Made by a program: the position numbers and the translations under genes | In this document: positions 7,840 through 16,906 of the stretch, piece after piece | How positions within the stretch are numbered: position 1 is the stretch's first letter | How the letters are laid out: the number at the start of each line of letters is the position of its first letter | Source: Gramella sp. Hel_I_59 | Lineage (GTDB): Bacteria > Bacteroidota > Bacteroidia > Flavobacteriales > Flavobacteriaceae | Direction: 5' to 3' | Length of the DNA: 64,000 bases | NCBI RefSeq assembly: GCF_006714895.1 | Contig: NZ_VFME01000001.1 | Location: forward strand, 2,542,001 to 2,606,000 | Notes under the pieces: generated by a model | Databases searched by the model: none | Seen by the model: only the letters and a program-made list of their open reading frames with translations | Told to the model about the DNA's origin: nothing

Positions 7840-8805
7840 ATGCTGAAAGCAGGGGTTCTGGGTGCAGGTCATCTCGGGAAAATTCATCTTAAATTATTAC
7901 AGCAGTCAGAAAAATATGATCTCATCGGGTTTTATGATGCGAATGCTGAAAATGCAAAAAAGATCTCAGAAGAATTTGGCTACAAAATGTATGAGAATCT
8001 GGATGAACTTATTGCAGATGCAGATGTAATCGATGTGGTCACTCCTACCCTCGCGCATTTTGATGTTGCAAAAAAAGTGATTACTGCTGGTAAACATTTA
8101 TTCATTGAAAAACCTATTACCAATACCTACGAGGAGGCGGAAGAACTTATCAAACTTGCGAAAAAGCATGAAGTAAAAGGACAGGTTGGTCACGTAGAAA
8201 GATTCAATCCTGCATTTCAGGCGGTTAAAAATCGCATTGAAAACCCAATGTTCATTGAAGCGCATCGTTTAGCTGAATTTAATCCGCGTGGGACAGATGT
8301 GCCGGTGGTGCTTGACCTTATGATCCACGATATTGATGCGGTGATGAGCGTAGTAAAATCTGAAGTAGTAAAGATCAATGCCAGCGGAGTTTCAGTAATT
8401 AGCGACACTCCAGATATTGCGAATGCGCGTATAGAGTTCGCAAATGGTTGTGTGGCAAATCTTACCGCGAGCAGGATCTCTATGAAGAACATGAGAAAAT
8501 CGAGATTCTTTCAGCGTGATGCATATATTTCAGTAGATTTTCTGGAGAAAAAATGCGAGGTCGTGAAAATGAAGGATGCTCCACAAGATCCAGATGATTT
8601 CGCAATGATCCTACAGAATGCTGAAGGAGTGAAAAAGCAGATCTATTTTGATAATCCAGATGTTTCAGCCAACAATGCCATTCTTGAAGAACTGGAAAGT
8701 TTCGCTGAAGCTATCCACAATAATACCGAACCAGTGGTTACCATGCAACAGGCGGCAAATGCCCTTAAAGTTGCCAACCAGGTGATCGCCAATTTTAATA
8801 TTTAA
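7840..8805 (+). CDS. Gfo/Idh/MocA-family NAD(P)-dependent oxidoreductase
   Basis: This 321-residue protein starts with a dinucleotide-binding loop (GVLGAGHLG) and has the family's EKP motif (FIEKPIT, about residue 90), whose lysine is usually catalytic. The C-terminal alpha/beta domain follows. Members oxidise or reduce sugars and related compounds; the substrate is not evident. I chose ATG 7840 over GTG 7822 because the GTG lies inside a -7 promoter element and the nucleotide-binding loop then begins near residue 4, as is typical. It is followed 65 bases later by an acyl-CoA dehydrogenase-type gene in the same direction. Confidence 0.9.
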   Translation: MLKAGVLGAGHLGKIHLKLLQQSEKYDLIGFYDANAENAKKISEEFGYKMYENLDELIADADVIDVVTPTLAHFDVAKKVITAGKHLFIEKPITNTYEEAEELIKLAKKHEVKGQVGHVERFNPAFQAVKNRIENPMFIEAHRLAEFNPRGTDVPVVLDLMIHDIDAVMSVVKSEVVKINASGVSVISDTPDIANARIEFANGCVANLTASRISMKNMRKSRFFQRDAYISVDFLEKKCEVVKMKDAPQDPDDFAMILQNAEGVKKQIYFDNPDVSANNAILEELESFAEAIHNNTEPVVTMQQAANALKVANQVIANFNI

Positions 8806-8870
8806 ACTAAAATACTGTTCAGGATGTTTCCGAAGCGAAGCAAACCGGAACACTTAAAATCTATATTTCT

Positions 8871-9761
8871 ATGAAGAATATTGCCGTAATAGGAGCCGGA
8901 ACGATGGGAAATGGGATCGCACATACCTTTGCCCAAAGCGGATATAAAGTAAATTTGATCGATATTTCTGAAGATAGCCTGAAACGAGGAATGGATACTA
9001 TTTCAAAGAACCTTGATCGAATGGTATCCAAAGAAAAGATCTCCGAAGATGACAAAAATAAGACCTTATCTAACGTTAGCACTTTTACCAGCATTGCTGC
9101 AGGAGTTAAAGATGTAGACCTTGTTGTAGAGGCCGCGACAGAAAACACAGACCTTAAACTGAAGATCTTTAAGGATCTTGATGCGAATACTGAAGCGAAA
9201 ACTATCCTGGCAACTAACACCAGCTCTATTTCGATTACCCAGATCGCCGCTGCAGTTTCTAATCCTGAAAGAGTTATTGGAATGCACTTTATGAATCCTG
9301 TGCCAATCATGAAGTTAGTAGAGATCATTCGCGGTTACAACACCAGCGATGAGATCACCAATACGATCATGGAGCTTTCGAAGAAATTAAATAAAGTGCC
9401 GGTAGAGGTGAATGATTACCCGGGATTTGTGGCAAACAGGATTCTAATGCCTATGATCAACGAGGCGATCGAAACTCTCTACAATGGCGTTGCAGGAGTT
9501 TACGAGATCGATACTGTGATGAAACTTGGAATGGCACATCCTATGGGACCACTGCAACTGGCAGATTTTATTGGTCTTGATGTTTGTCACTCCATTCTGG
9601 AAGTGATGTATGATGGCTTTAAAAACCCAAAATATGCACCTTGCCCACTACTTACCAATATGGTTCGCGCAGGCAAGATTGGGGTGAAATCTGGTGAAGG
9701 TTTCTATGATTATTCTGAAAGCAGAAAAGCTGAAAAAGTTTCGGAACAATTTAGCAGCTAG
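8871..9761 (+). CDS. 3-hydroxyacyl-CoA (3-hydroxybutyryl-CoA) dehydrogenase
   Basis: The 296-residue protein is a complete single-function dehydrogenase. It has an N-terminal Rossmann motif (VIGAGTMGNGIA, residues 5-16), the NTSS segment, the catalytic His in GMHFMNP (about 137-143) and a C-terminal dimerisation domain with FVANR and a DxxMKLG motif. It interconverts 3-hydroxyacyl-CoA and 3-oxoacyl-CoA with NAD(H). Hbd/PaaH-type names would fit, but the pathway cannot be told from the neighbours, none of which are beta-oxidation genes. The start is an ATG with a glycine-rich loop at the usual distance. Confidence 0.92.
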   Translation: MKNIAVIGAGTMGNGIAHTFAQSGYKVNLIDISEDSLKRGMDTISKNLDRMVSKEKISEDDKNKTLSNVSTFTSIAAGVKDVDLVVEAATENTDLKLKIFKDLDANTEAKTILATNTSSISITQIAAAVSNPERVIGMHFMNPVPIMKLVEIIRGYNTSDEITNTIMELSKKLNKVPVEVNDYPGFVANRILMPMINEAIETLYNGVAGVYEIDTVMKLGMAHPMGPLQLADFIGLDVCHSILEVMYDGFKNPKYAPCPLLTNMVRAGKIGVKSGEGFYDYSESRKAEKVSEQFSS

Positions 9762-9833
9762 AACTGCTGAAATTATTAGGGCTAAATTTCATGTTATACT
9801 GAAATATCTGCAGCCTGAAAATAGCATTTAAAA

Positions 9834-11069
9834 TTGACAAAAATACTACCTTTTAAAGCGGTTCGCCCGGCAAGAGAATTTGCCGGGCTTGTCGCATCCC
9901 GTTCATATGAGGATTATAATGAGGAGGAATTGAAGGCTCAGCTGGAATTCAATCCTTATTCATTTCTACACATCATAAATCCCGGGTATAAATTTCAGCA
10001 TGAAATTGGCGGTGAAAAGCGATTTGGAATGGTCAAGAACCGTTACCTCGAGTTTCGCGAAGACTGTACTTTTATACAGGACGAACTTCCCTCCTATTAT
10101 ATTTATAAGATTCATACCCGTGATGGGGATTGCTGCGGAATCATTGCAGCGGCAAGTGTTGAAGATTACGAAAACAACATCATCAAACGGCATGAAGATA
10201 CCATAGCGCACCGTGAAGAATTATTTAAAGAATATCTGAAGGTCGTTGGCTTTAATACAGAACCGGTACTGCTTACCTATCCAGATGATCCCGTGATCAA
10301 TGAGTTGCTGGAGGAAAGAATGAGATCAAGGCCAGAATATGAATTTGCAACGGCAAATAAAGAAATCCATTCGCTTTGGCTTATCGACGAGCCAGAAAAC
10401 ATCGAGAGGATCAGGCAACAATTTGCTGCGATCGAACAATTATATATTGCAGATGGTCATCATCGTAGTGCATCTTCCTGGTTACTGGCTAAGGAAAGCA
10501 GAGATCAAAACCCTGATCATACAGGAAAAGAAGCCTATAATTTCTTTATGAGCTACCTCATCTCTGAAAGCAACCTTCGAATTTTCGAATTCAGCCGACT
10601 CATAAAAGACCTGAACGGACATTCAAAAGAAGAATTCCTGATCCTGCTTGACGAATGGTTCAGAATAGAAAATCGAGGGATCGATATTTACAAACCTTCC
10701 AAAAAGCATCATTTTAATATGTACCTGGATGGCGAATTCTATTCTTTATATCTTCGGAAGCATAACGCGAAGTTTACAGATTCACTAAGTGAGTTGGATT
10801 CCTATATTTTGTATGAGAAGATTCTGAAGCCTATTCTGGGAATTGAGGATCTTCGTTACGACAAACGCATCGCGTATATTCATGGTCGCAATGATCTAAT
10901 TGAATTAAAAACAAGGGTAGATAGCGGGGAATTTGAAGTCGGATTTGGAATGTTACCTGCCGGTATCGAAGAAATCAAGCAAATTGCCGATGAAAATTTG
11001 ACCATGCCGCCAAAAAGTACTTATATTGAGCCGAAATTGCGAAGTGGTCTTACCATTTATGAATTTTGA
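9834..11069 (+). CDS. DUF1015-family protein
   Basis: A 411-residue cytoplasmic protein with the DUF1015 landmarks: an N-terminal PFKAVRP segment and a central ADGHHR motif (about residue 208), conserved in the family and likely part of its active or ligand site. The biochemical function is not securely known to me; in many genomes the family lies beside serine-biosynthesis genes, which are not seen here. The start is a TTG, since no in-frame ATG gives the conserved N-terminus. It is followed 63 bases later by yggS, so the two may be co-transcribed. Confidence 0.85.
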   Translation: MTKILPFKAVRPAREFAGLVASRSYEDYNEEELKAQLEFNPYSFLHIINPGYKFQHEIGGEKRFGMVKNRYLEFREDCTFIQDELPSYYIYKIHTRDGDCCGIIAAASVEDYENNIIKRHEDTIAHREELFKEYLKVVGFNTEPVLLTYPDDPVINELLEERMRSRPEYEFATANKEIHSLWLIDEPENIERIRQQFAAIEQLYIADGHHRSASSWLLAKESRDQNPDHTGKEAYNFFMSYLISESNLRIFEFSRLIKDLNGHSKEEFLILLDEWFRIENRGIDIYKPSKKHHFNMYLDGEFYSLYLRKHNAKFTDSLSELDSYILYEKILKPILGIEDLRYDKRIAYIHGRNDLIELKTRVDSGEFEVGFGMLPAGIEEIKQIADENLTMPPKSTYIEPKLRSGLTIYEF

Positions 11070-11132
11070 CTTCAGCGCAATAACCAACCTGCCCTACCAG
11101 GGATTTTATATCCTTAATTAAAGTTATAAAGG

Positions 11133-11792
11133 ATGAGTGTTTCAGAAAATATAAAAAAGTACAGAAGTGAACTTCCTGAAGATGTGAAGCTGGTCGCTAT
11201 CTCAAAGACTAAGCCTAACGAGGATCTTATGGAAGCTTACGAAGCTGGTCAACGAATTTTTGGAGAGAACAAGATCCAGGAAATGACCGATAAGTGGGAA
11301 GAACTTCCCAAAGATATCGAATGGCATATGGTTGGTCACGTACAGCGCAATAAAGTGAAGTACATGGCACCCTATGTGAACCTGATTCACGCGGTGGATA
11401 GCCTGAAATTATTAAAGGAAATCAACAAACGCGCGAAACAGAATGAACGTTCTATCGATTGTTTATTACAGATAAAGATCGCTGAAGAGGATTCAAAATT
11501 CGGGATCAGCAGGCAGGAAGCTCGTGAAATCCTGGAATCTGAAGCTTACGCCGAAATGAAATATGTGAATATCGTTGGATTGATGGGAATGGCAACATTT
11601 ACTGAAGATGAGAAACAGGTCCGCGAAGAATTTGATCGTTTGAAGTCCGCTTTCGAGGATTTTAGCCAGGATTTCCCTGAACTTCAAGAGGTCTCTATGG
11701 GTATGAGCGGTGATTATAAAATTGCCGTGGATTGCGGTTCTACCATGGTAAGAATTGGCAGCAGCATCTTTGGAGAACGCAACTATAATTAA
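11133..11792 (+). CDS. yggS: YggS-family pyridoxal-phosphate-binding protein
   Basis: The 219-residue protein is a single alanine-racemase-like barrel. The PLP lysine lies in VAISKTKP (about residue 26), with IFGENKIQE, WHMVGHVQRNK and the C-terminal MGMSGDY and VRIGSSIFG blocks. Members bind pyridoxal 5'-phosphate without a known enzymatic activity and help control its level and amino-acid/keto-acid balance. Length is typical. The next gene begins 18 bases downstream, suggesting an operon. Confidence 0.94.
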   Translation: MSVSENIKKYRSELPEDVKLVAISKTKPNEDLMEAYEAGQRIFGENKIQEMTDKWEELPKDIEWHMVGHVQRNKVKYMAPYVNLIHAVDSLKLLKEINKRAKQNERSIDCLLQIKIAEEDSKFGISRQEAREILESEAYAEMKYVNIVGLMGMATFTEDEKQVREEFDRLKSAFEDFSQDFPELQEVSMGMSGDYKIAVDCGSTMVRIGSSIFGERNYN

Positions 11793-11810
11793 AATAAGAG
11801 GAGAGAGTAT

Positions 11811-13184
11811 TTGTACGCTATACTAGACATAGAAACCACCGGTGGGAAATACAATGAGGAAGGAATCACCGAAATAGCAATTTATAAGTTCGATGGCCTT
11901 AAGGTCGTGGATCAATTCATTAGCCTGGTAAATCCAGAACAGCCTATTCAGCCGTTCGTTGTTAATTTAACCGGGATCAATAATGATATGCTACGGAATG
12001 CTCCTAAGTTCTATGAAGTAGCTAAACGAATCGTAGAAATCACTAAAGACTGTATCCTGGTCGCGCATAATGCTAAATTCGACTACCGGATTCTAAGAAC
12101 TGAATTTAGACGACTCGGCTTCGAATACGAACGCCAGAGTCTTTGCACCGTAGAACTTTCTCAGAAATTAATTCCCGGTCAGCCTTCTTATAGTTTAGGC
12201 AAGCTGGTAAGATCGCTGGGGATTCCTTTAAGTGATCGTCACAGGGCTTCAGGCGATGCACAGGCGACTATTAAATTATTTAAGATGCTTCTTGCGAAAG
12301 ATGTCGAAAAAAACATTATGAAGGAGCATGTACGAAAAGAACCAAAAAAGAATCTTGACACAAAGCTGGTTTTTATCCTGGAAGAACTTCCTTCAGAAAC
12401 CGGTGTTTATTATTTCCATAATGAGAATGGAGATATCATCTATGTTGGGAAATCGAGAAATATCAGGAAAAGAGTAAATCAGCATTTTACCAATGACAAT
12501 CCAAAGTCGCGGGAAATGCAGAAAAAGGTAGCTTCAGTATCTTTTGAACTTACCGGCAATGAGCTCATTGCACTGTTAAAAGAGAACCAGGAAATAAAAC
12601 AGATAAAACCTAAATATAACCGGGCTTTAAAAAGAGATATTTTCAGCCATGCTTTATATCATTCAGTAGACGAAAAAGGTTATATCAATTTAAAAATCGG
12701 CAAGGCTGTAAGTTCCAGGGATCGCATCACCACCTTCAGTTCTTTGCGTTCTGCGAAGAATTCTTTAACCAAATGGGTGGAGGAATATGAATTGTGTGAA
12801 AGATTATCTGGATTACACGGGGGCAATGGAAATTGCTTTGCGTATACTATCAAAAGTTGCCACGGTGCCTGCGTGGAAGAGGAACAACCGGAAACCTATA
12901 ATGAACGAGTGCGTGAACTTATTGATCGCTATTCTTACGAAAACAAGGATATGCTATTGGTAGGTCGTGGAAGAGAAGTTGATGAAAAAAGCGCTTTATT
13001 GATCGAGGATGGCGAATTTAAAGGCGTAGGTTACTTCAATCTAAATCACCAGATCAACAATCTGGACATCATCAGGTCTATTATTACACCCATGAATAAT
13101 AACCGTGATGCTGAACATATTATCCAAAGCTTTTTAAGGAAAAAGCATCAATTTAAAATCATCCAATTATCCATTCATGAGTAA
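11811..13184 (+). CDS. DnaQ-type 3'-5' exonuclease fused to a GIY-YIG nuclease domain
   Basis: The 457-residue protein has two nuclease modules. Residues about 1-165 form a DEDDh exonuclease: DIETTGG at the start (D6, E8), VAHNAKFD in the middle and HRASGDA near residue 145. Residues about 195-280 form a GIY-YIG domain like UvrC's N-terminus (GVYYFHNENG, then IYVGKSRNIRKR). The rest resembles the Cys-containing linker region of UvrC/Cho-type proteins but lacks UvrC's C-terminal nuclease. Such fusions occur in Bacteroidota and Actinobacteria and probably act in DNA repair. The start is a TTG preceded by AGGAGAG, an unusually good Shine-Dalgarno sequence for this group. It overlaps the next gene by 8 bp. 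Confidence 0.9.
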   Translation: MYAILDIETTGGKYNEEGITEIAIYKFDGLKVVDQFISLVNPEQPIQPFVVNLTGINNDMLRNAPKFYEVAKRIVEITKDCILVAHNAKFDYRILRTEFRRLGFEYERQSLCTVELSQKLIPGQPSYSLGKLVRSLGIPLSDRHRASGDAQATIKLFKMLLAKDVEKNIMKEHVRKEPKKNLDTKLVFILEELPSETGVYYFHNENGDIIYVGKSRNIRKRVNQHFTNDNPKSREMQKKVASVSFELTGNELIALLKENQEIKQIKPKYNRALKRDIFSHALYHSVDEKGYINLKIGKAVSSRDRITTFSSLRSAKNSLTKWVEEYELCERLSGLHGGNGNCFAYTIKSCHGACVEEEQPETYNERVRELIDRYSYENKDMLLVGRGREVDEKSALLIEDGEFKGVGYFNLNHQINNLDIIRSIITPMNNNRDAEHIIQSFLRKKHQFKIIQLSIHE

Positions 13185-15156
13185 ATTTTTTACGCTGGTA
13201 TTTTTATTATGTATCAGCTTTGTTCCTGCACAGAATTCTAACTATTCTACTGAAGAATTTGAAGTATCAAGAGAAGACCTTTTAGCAACTAATTACGCCC
13301 CAGACACCACGGCGCATGCTGTTTATATCTACGAGTCTGGTTTTACTGAATTTGATCCAGATGAGGATCACGATCTGGTAACCAATTATAAGGCGAAGAT
13401 CAAGATCCTGGATAAGCAGGGAATTGACTATGCAACTATTAAAGTACCATTGGGCAAGAGCAGAGAGAGCGGCAAGGTCAAGGAATTAAAAGATCTTAAA
13501 GCCCATACCTTCAAATTAGTGAACGGTCGTATCGTAAAGAGGAAAGTAGAAACATCGGCTACTTTCGAAAGCGAGCACAAGTACTACAATGAGTTTTCTT
13601 TTGCTTTTCCAGATGTAGAACCGGGAGATGTTATTCAGTTTTCATATAAGATCGTTTCCCCGTTTACATTCAATTTCAGAACCTGGGAATTTCAGGAGGA
13701 TATTCCAAAAATGCATTCGCAGTTCACGTCGAAGATTCCTGGAAATTATGAATACCACACCACGCTTACCGGAGGAAGGAAACTTCATAAACATGAAGAT
13801 AAGTTAATCGAACATTGTATAAGTTTTGGTATTACCTCATCCATGGCAGGTTGCGTAGAGACTTTGTATGTGATGAAGGATATTCCTGCTTTTATCGAGG
13901 AAGACTACATGACCAGCGAAGATAATTATATCGCCAAGATCGAGTATGAATTGAAGCAGATCACCAGAACCGATGGTTTTGAACGTAAATACACCCTAAC
14001 CTGGGATGATGCAGATAAAGAGATTAGAACTTCCAGCAACTGGGGAAAACAGTGGAAAAGAGATAATGCCGTAAAGGATGTACTTCCCGAAGCAATTAGC
14101 AGTCTTCCAAATACGCTCGAAAAAGCAAAAAAGATCTACTATTTTATTCAGGAGAATTACAAGTGGAATGGCGAATATGATATCCATGGTGATATGAACA
14201 TCAAAGATATCGTTGACAGTAAGTCCGGAAGTGTGCTTGCGATCAATAGCCTGTTGCATAATGTCTATGCTTCCGAAGAATTCAATGTGTTTCCTGTGCT
14301 GGCTTCTACCAGAAGAAACGGTTTCGCTCCAAGAGTTCACCCTGCAGTTTCAGAATACAATTACTTCTTCATTCAGCTAAAAATAGACGAAAAGGAGTAT
14401 AATCTTGATCTAACCGATGAGCAACTGGATTTTGGCCGACTTCCATTTCGCGCTCTGAATACTTATGCGCGTAAAGTAAACCTGGATGGTTCCAGTGACT
14501 GGATGTCGATCGAACCAAATGACTTCAGTAATTATGCTTTTAGAGATTCTTTAAAAGTGCACGAGGATGGTACGGCGTCTGGAACATCTAATCAGCATTT
14601 AAGCGGATACCATGCGGTGAATTTCAGAAATAAGATTAAGGAAAACGGTAAAGACAAGATATTCCTCGACCTTTCTAAAGCTCAGCAATTCACGAGATCT
14701 ACAGATATCGCGGTAGAAAACCTTGATGATGTTGAAAACGGACTCCAGATCGAATACACGCTTGAAAATGTAAGTCAGAAGATCAATGATCTTATCTATT
14801 TGAACCCCTTCAGCTTTCAGTTTTTCGAAAAGAATCCTTTTAACCTGGATGAGCGTACCTATCCTATCGACTTCGGATATAGGAATGCTTTTAGCTATTC
14901 CGCAGAAATTCATATTCCTGAAGGTTATTCAGTAAAAGAACTTCCGGAGCAAAAGGCCATCAGGTTACCGGGGAACGGAGGAGCTTTGATATTTAATGCC
15001 ATTAGTTTTTCTGAAAATGTAGTCATGGTTCAATGCCGTATGACGCTTTCCCAAACGCTCTATACGCCGGAGTACTACGACGGACTCAAAAAATTCTTTA
15101 ATGAATTGATGACAGTTCAAAGTCAGTCGCTCATTGTACTCGAGGAAAATAGCTAA
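13177..15156 (+). CDS. Secreted DUF3857/transglutaminase-like protein
   Basis: The 659-residue protein has a cleavable signal peptide (cut after about residue 18, VPA-QN). A DUF3857 beta-rich domain (about 50-220) and a transglutaminase-like core (about 285-375) follow, then a C-terminal beta region. The Cys expected of an active transglutaminase is not obvious: the segment where it should lie reads SKSGSVLAINSLL, so the enzyme is probably non-catalytic. Members are common envelope proteins of unknown role in Bacteroidota. It overlaps the exonuclease by 8 bp and ends 24 bases before the channel gene. Confidence 0.85.
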   Translation: MSKFFTLVFLLCISFVPAQNSNYSTEEFEVSREDLLATNYAPDTTAHAVYIYESGFTEFDPDEDHDLVTNYKAKIKILDKQGIDYATIKVPLGKSRESGKVKELKDLKAHTFKLVNGRIVKRKVETSATFESEHKYYNEFSFAFPDVEPGDVIQFSYKIVSPFTFNFRTWEFQEDIPKMHSQFTSKIPGNYEYHTTLTGGRKLHKHEDKLIEHCISFGITSSMAGCVETLYVMKDIPAFIEEDYMTSEDNYIAKIEYELKQITRTDGFERKYTLTWDDADKEIRTSSNWGKQWKRDNAVKDVLPEAISSLPNTLEKAKKIYYFIQENYKWNGEYDIHGDMNIKDIVDSKSGSVLAINSLLHNVYASEEFNVFPVLASTRRNGFAPRVHPAVSEYNYFFIQLKIDEKEYNLDLTDEQLDFGRLPFRALNTYARKVNLDGSSDWMSIEPNDFSNYAFRDSLKVHEDGTASGTSNQHLSGYHAVNFRNKIKENGKDKIFLDLSKAQQFTRSTDIAVENLDDVENGLQIEYTLENVSQKINDLIYLNPFSFQFFEKNPFNLDERTYPIDFGYRNAFSYSAEIHIPEGYSVKELPEQKAIRLPGNGGALIFNAISFSENVVMVQCRMTLSQTLYTPEYYDGLKKFFNELMTVQSQSLIVLEENS

Positions 15157-15180
15157 ATTAGAACCTATGAAACGTAGATT

Positions 15181-16005
15181 TTGAATAATAAAGAGAAACT
15201 TCCAGATTGGAAACGCAAACTGCATGAGGTAATTTACGAAGCCGATACTCCGGCTGGTAAAACCTTCGATGTGGCTATTTTGCTGGTTATTCTTATTAGC
15301 GTTGCGTTAGTAATGATGGAAAGCGTCTCATGGATGCTGGTTAAATACGCAACCGAATTCTATATTGCTGAATGGGTGATTACGGTGATCTTTACCATCG
15401 AGTATGTTCTAAGGATCATAACGATCAATAAACCGAAGCGTTATATCTTTAGTTTCTTCGGAATGGTGGACCTGCTTTCTACCTTACCTAGTTATATCGG
15501 GTTCCTGTTTGGAGGCGCCAACCTTTTGTTTGCCATTAGAGCATTACGTTTACTAAGGGTTTTCAGGGTGCTAAAAATTACCCGTTATGTTGGAGAGTCT
15601 CAAAAACTGATCTCTGCGCTGAAGAATTCCAAAGCTAAGATTCTTGTTTTTTTATTCGCTGTCTTGATCATTTGTATCATAGCCGGAACGTTAATGCACC
15701 TTGTTGAAGGTGAGAATGGCGGATTTAATAATATCCCTCTTTCAATTTACTGGTGTATCGTAACCTTAACTACGGTTGGATTTGGTGATATAGCTCCGGT
15801 CACGCCAGTGGGAAGATTGATCGCTTCACTAATTATGATCACAGGTTACGGAATTATCGCCGTTCCTACCGGTATCGTGAGTGCAGAATACAGCAAGGCT
15901 ACCGATGCTCCAAAAAATACGCAGGCTTGCCCAAATTGTAATGAAACAAAGCATTTGGACGATGCGGAATACTGCCATAGTTGTGGATACGAATTGAATG
16001 ACTAA
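15181..16005 (+). CDS. Voltage-gated-type potassium (cation) channel with C-terminal zinc ribbon
   Basis: The 274-residue inner-membrane protein has six predicted helices. S4 is Arg-rich (IRALRLLRVFRVLKITR, about 120-136). The pore filter is TTVGFGD (about 197-203), a Phe variant of the usual TVGYGD. After the last helix come two CxxC pairs (CPNCNE and CHSCGY, about 247-267), which look like a small zinc ribbon facing the cytoplasm. The start is a TTG 24 bases after the previous stop. It overlaps miaA by 8 bp. Potassium selectivity is inferred from the filter; the ribbon could be a regulatory or assembly module. Confidence 0.88.
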   Translation: MNNKEKLPDWKRKLHEVIYEADTPAGKTFDVAILLVILISVALVMMESVSWMLVKYATEFYIAEWVITVIFTIEYVLRIITINKPKRYIFSFFGMVDLLSTLPSYIGFLFGGANLLFAIRALRLLRVFRVLKITRYVGESQKLISALKNSKAKILVFLFAVLIICIIAGTLMHLVEGENGGFNNIPLSIYWCIVTLTTVGFGDIAPVTPVGRLIASLIMITGYGIIAVPTGIVSAEYSKATDAPKNTQACPNCNETKHLDDAEYCHSCGYELND

Positions 16006-16906
16006 AATGCTTATCAATATCGTTGGTCCTACTGCCATTGGGAAAACTGCGCTTTCGATCGAAGTTGCGAAGCTTTTCGATACTGAAATTCTGTCGGCAG
16101 ATTCACGGCAATTCTATAAAGAAATGTCCATTGGAACAGCTGTGCCCGAACCGGAAGAACTTGCAGCAGTCAATCACCATTTTATTCAGCACAGATCAAT
16201 TACTGAAGATTACAATGTCGGAGATTTCGAGAGGGAAGCATTGGCGAAACTAGATGAACTTTTCCAAGAACATCATGTGGTGGTAATGGTAGGCGGCAGC
16301 GGACTCTACACCAAAGCTGTGGTGGAAGGGCTCGATCATTTTCCCGAAGTAGATGACAGTATTCGTATTGAACTGAATGAAGAATTGTCAAATCAAGGTC
16401 TGCTATCACTTCAGCAAAAATTACAGCAGATGGATCCGGAATATTATGCGGTAGCCGATGTTCAAAATCCACATCGCCTTATTCGTGCTTTAGAAATATG
16501 TATAGGCACCGGAAAAGCATTTTCATCTTTTCTGAAGAAGAAAAAGAATGCCAGGAATTTTGAAACGATATCTGTTGGTCTTACTGCGGAAAGAGTAGCA
16601 ATATATGACCGCATTAACCGAAGGGTGGATCTAATGATCGAAAATGGACTATTAGAAGAAGCTCGAGAACTATATCCTTCCAGAAAATACAATGCTTTGA
16701 ATACGGTTGGTTACAAAGAGCTGTTCGCTTACTTTGATGAGGAATGGAATTTGGAAACTGCTGTTTCTGAAATTAAAAAGAATACCCGAAGATTTGCTAA
16801 AAGACAATTAACCTGGTTTAGAAAAGATGAAACTATTACCTGGTTTGATCGCACTACCAATTTCGATTTGATAGCAGCACACCTGCAGGAAAAGATCAAT
16901 TCTTAA
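15998..16906 (+). CDS. miaA: tRNA dimethylallyltransferase
   Basis: This 302-residue enzyme adds a dimethylallyl group to N6 of adenosine 37 in tRNAs reading U-starting codons. The P-loop GPTAIGKTAL (about 10-19), the SADSRQFYKEM segment (about 35-45), GGSGLY (about 100) and the late YNALNTVGYKEL block with RFAKRQLTWF are all present. Length is normal. It is the last gene of the plus-strand run starting near 7.8 kb, and its 3' end overlaps the convergent surface-protein gene by 11 bp. Confidence 0.96.
   Translation: MTKMLINIVGPTAIGKTALSIEVAKLFDTEILSADSRQFYKEMSIGTAVPEPEELAAVNHHFIQHRSITEDYNVGDFEREALAKLDELFQEHHVVVMVGGSGLYTKAVVEGLDHFPEVDDSIRIELNEELSNQGLLSLQQKLQQMDPEYYAVADVQNPHRLIRALEICIGTGKAFSSFLKKKKNARNFETISVGLTAERVAIYDRINRRVDLMIENGLLEEARELYPSRKYNALNTVGYKELFAYFDEEWNLETAVSEIKKNTRRFAKRQLTWFRKDETITWFDRTTNFDLIAAHLQEKINS

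Noticed and set aside
8806..8870. Imperfect GTTTCCG/CGGAAC hairpin between two genes
   Set aside because: Weak stem, no T-run, and the genes are probably co-transcribed.
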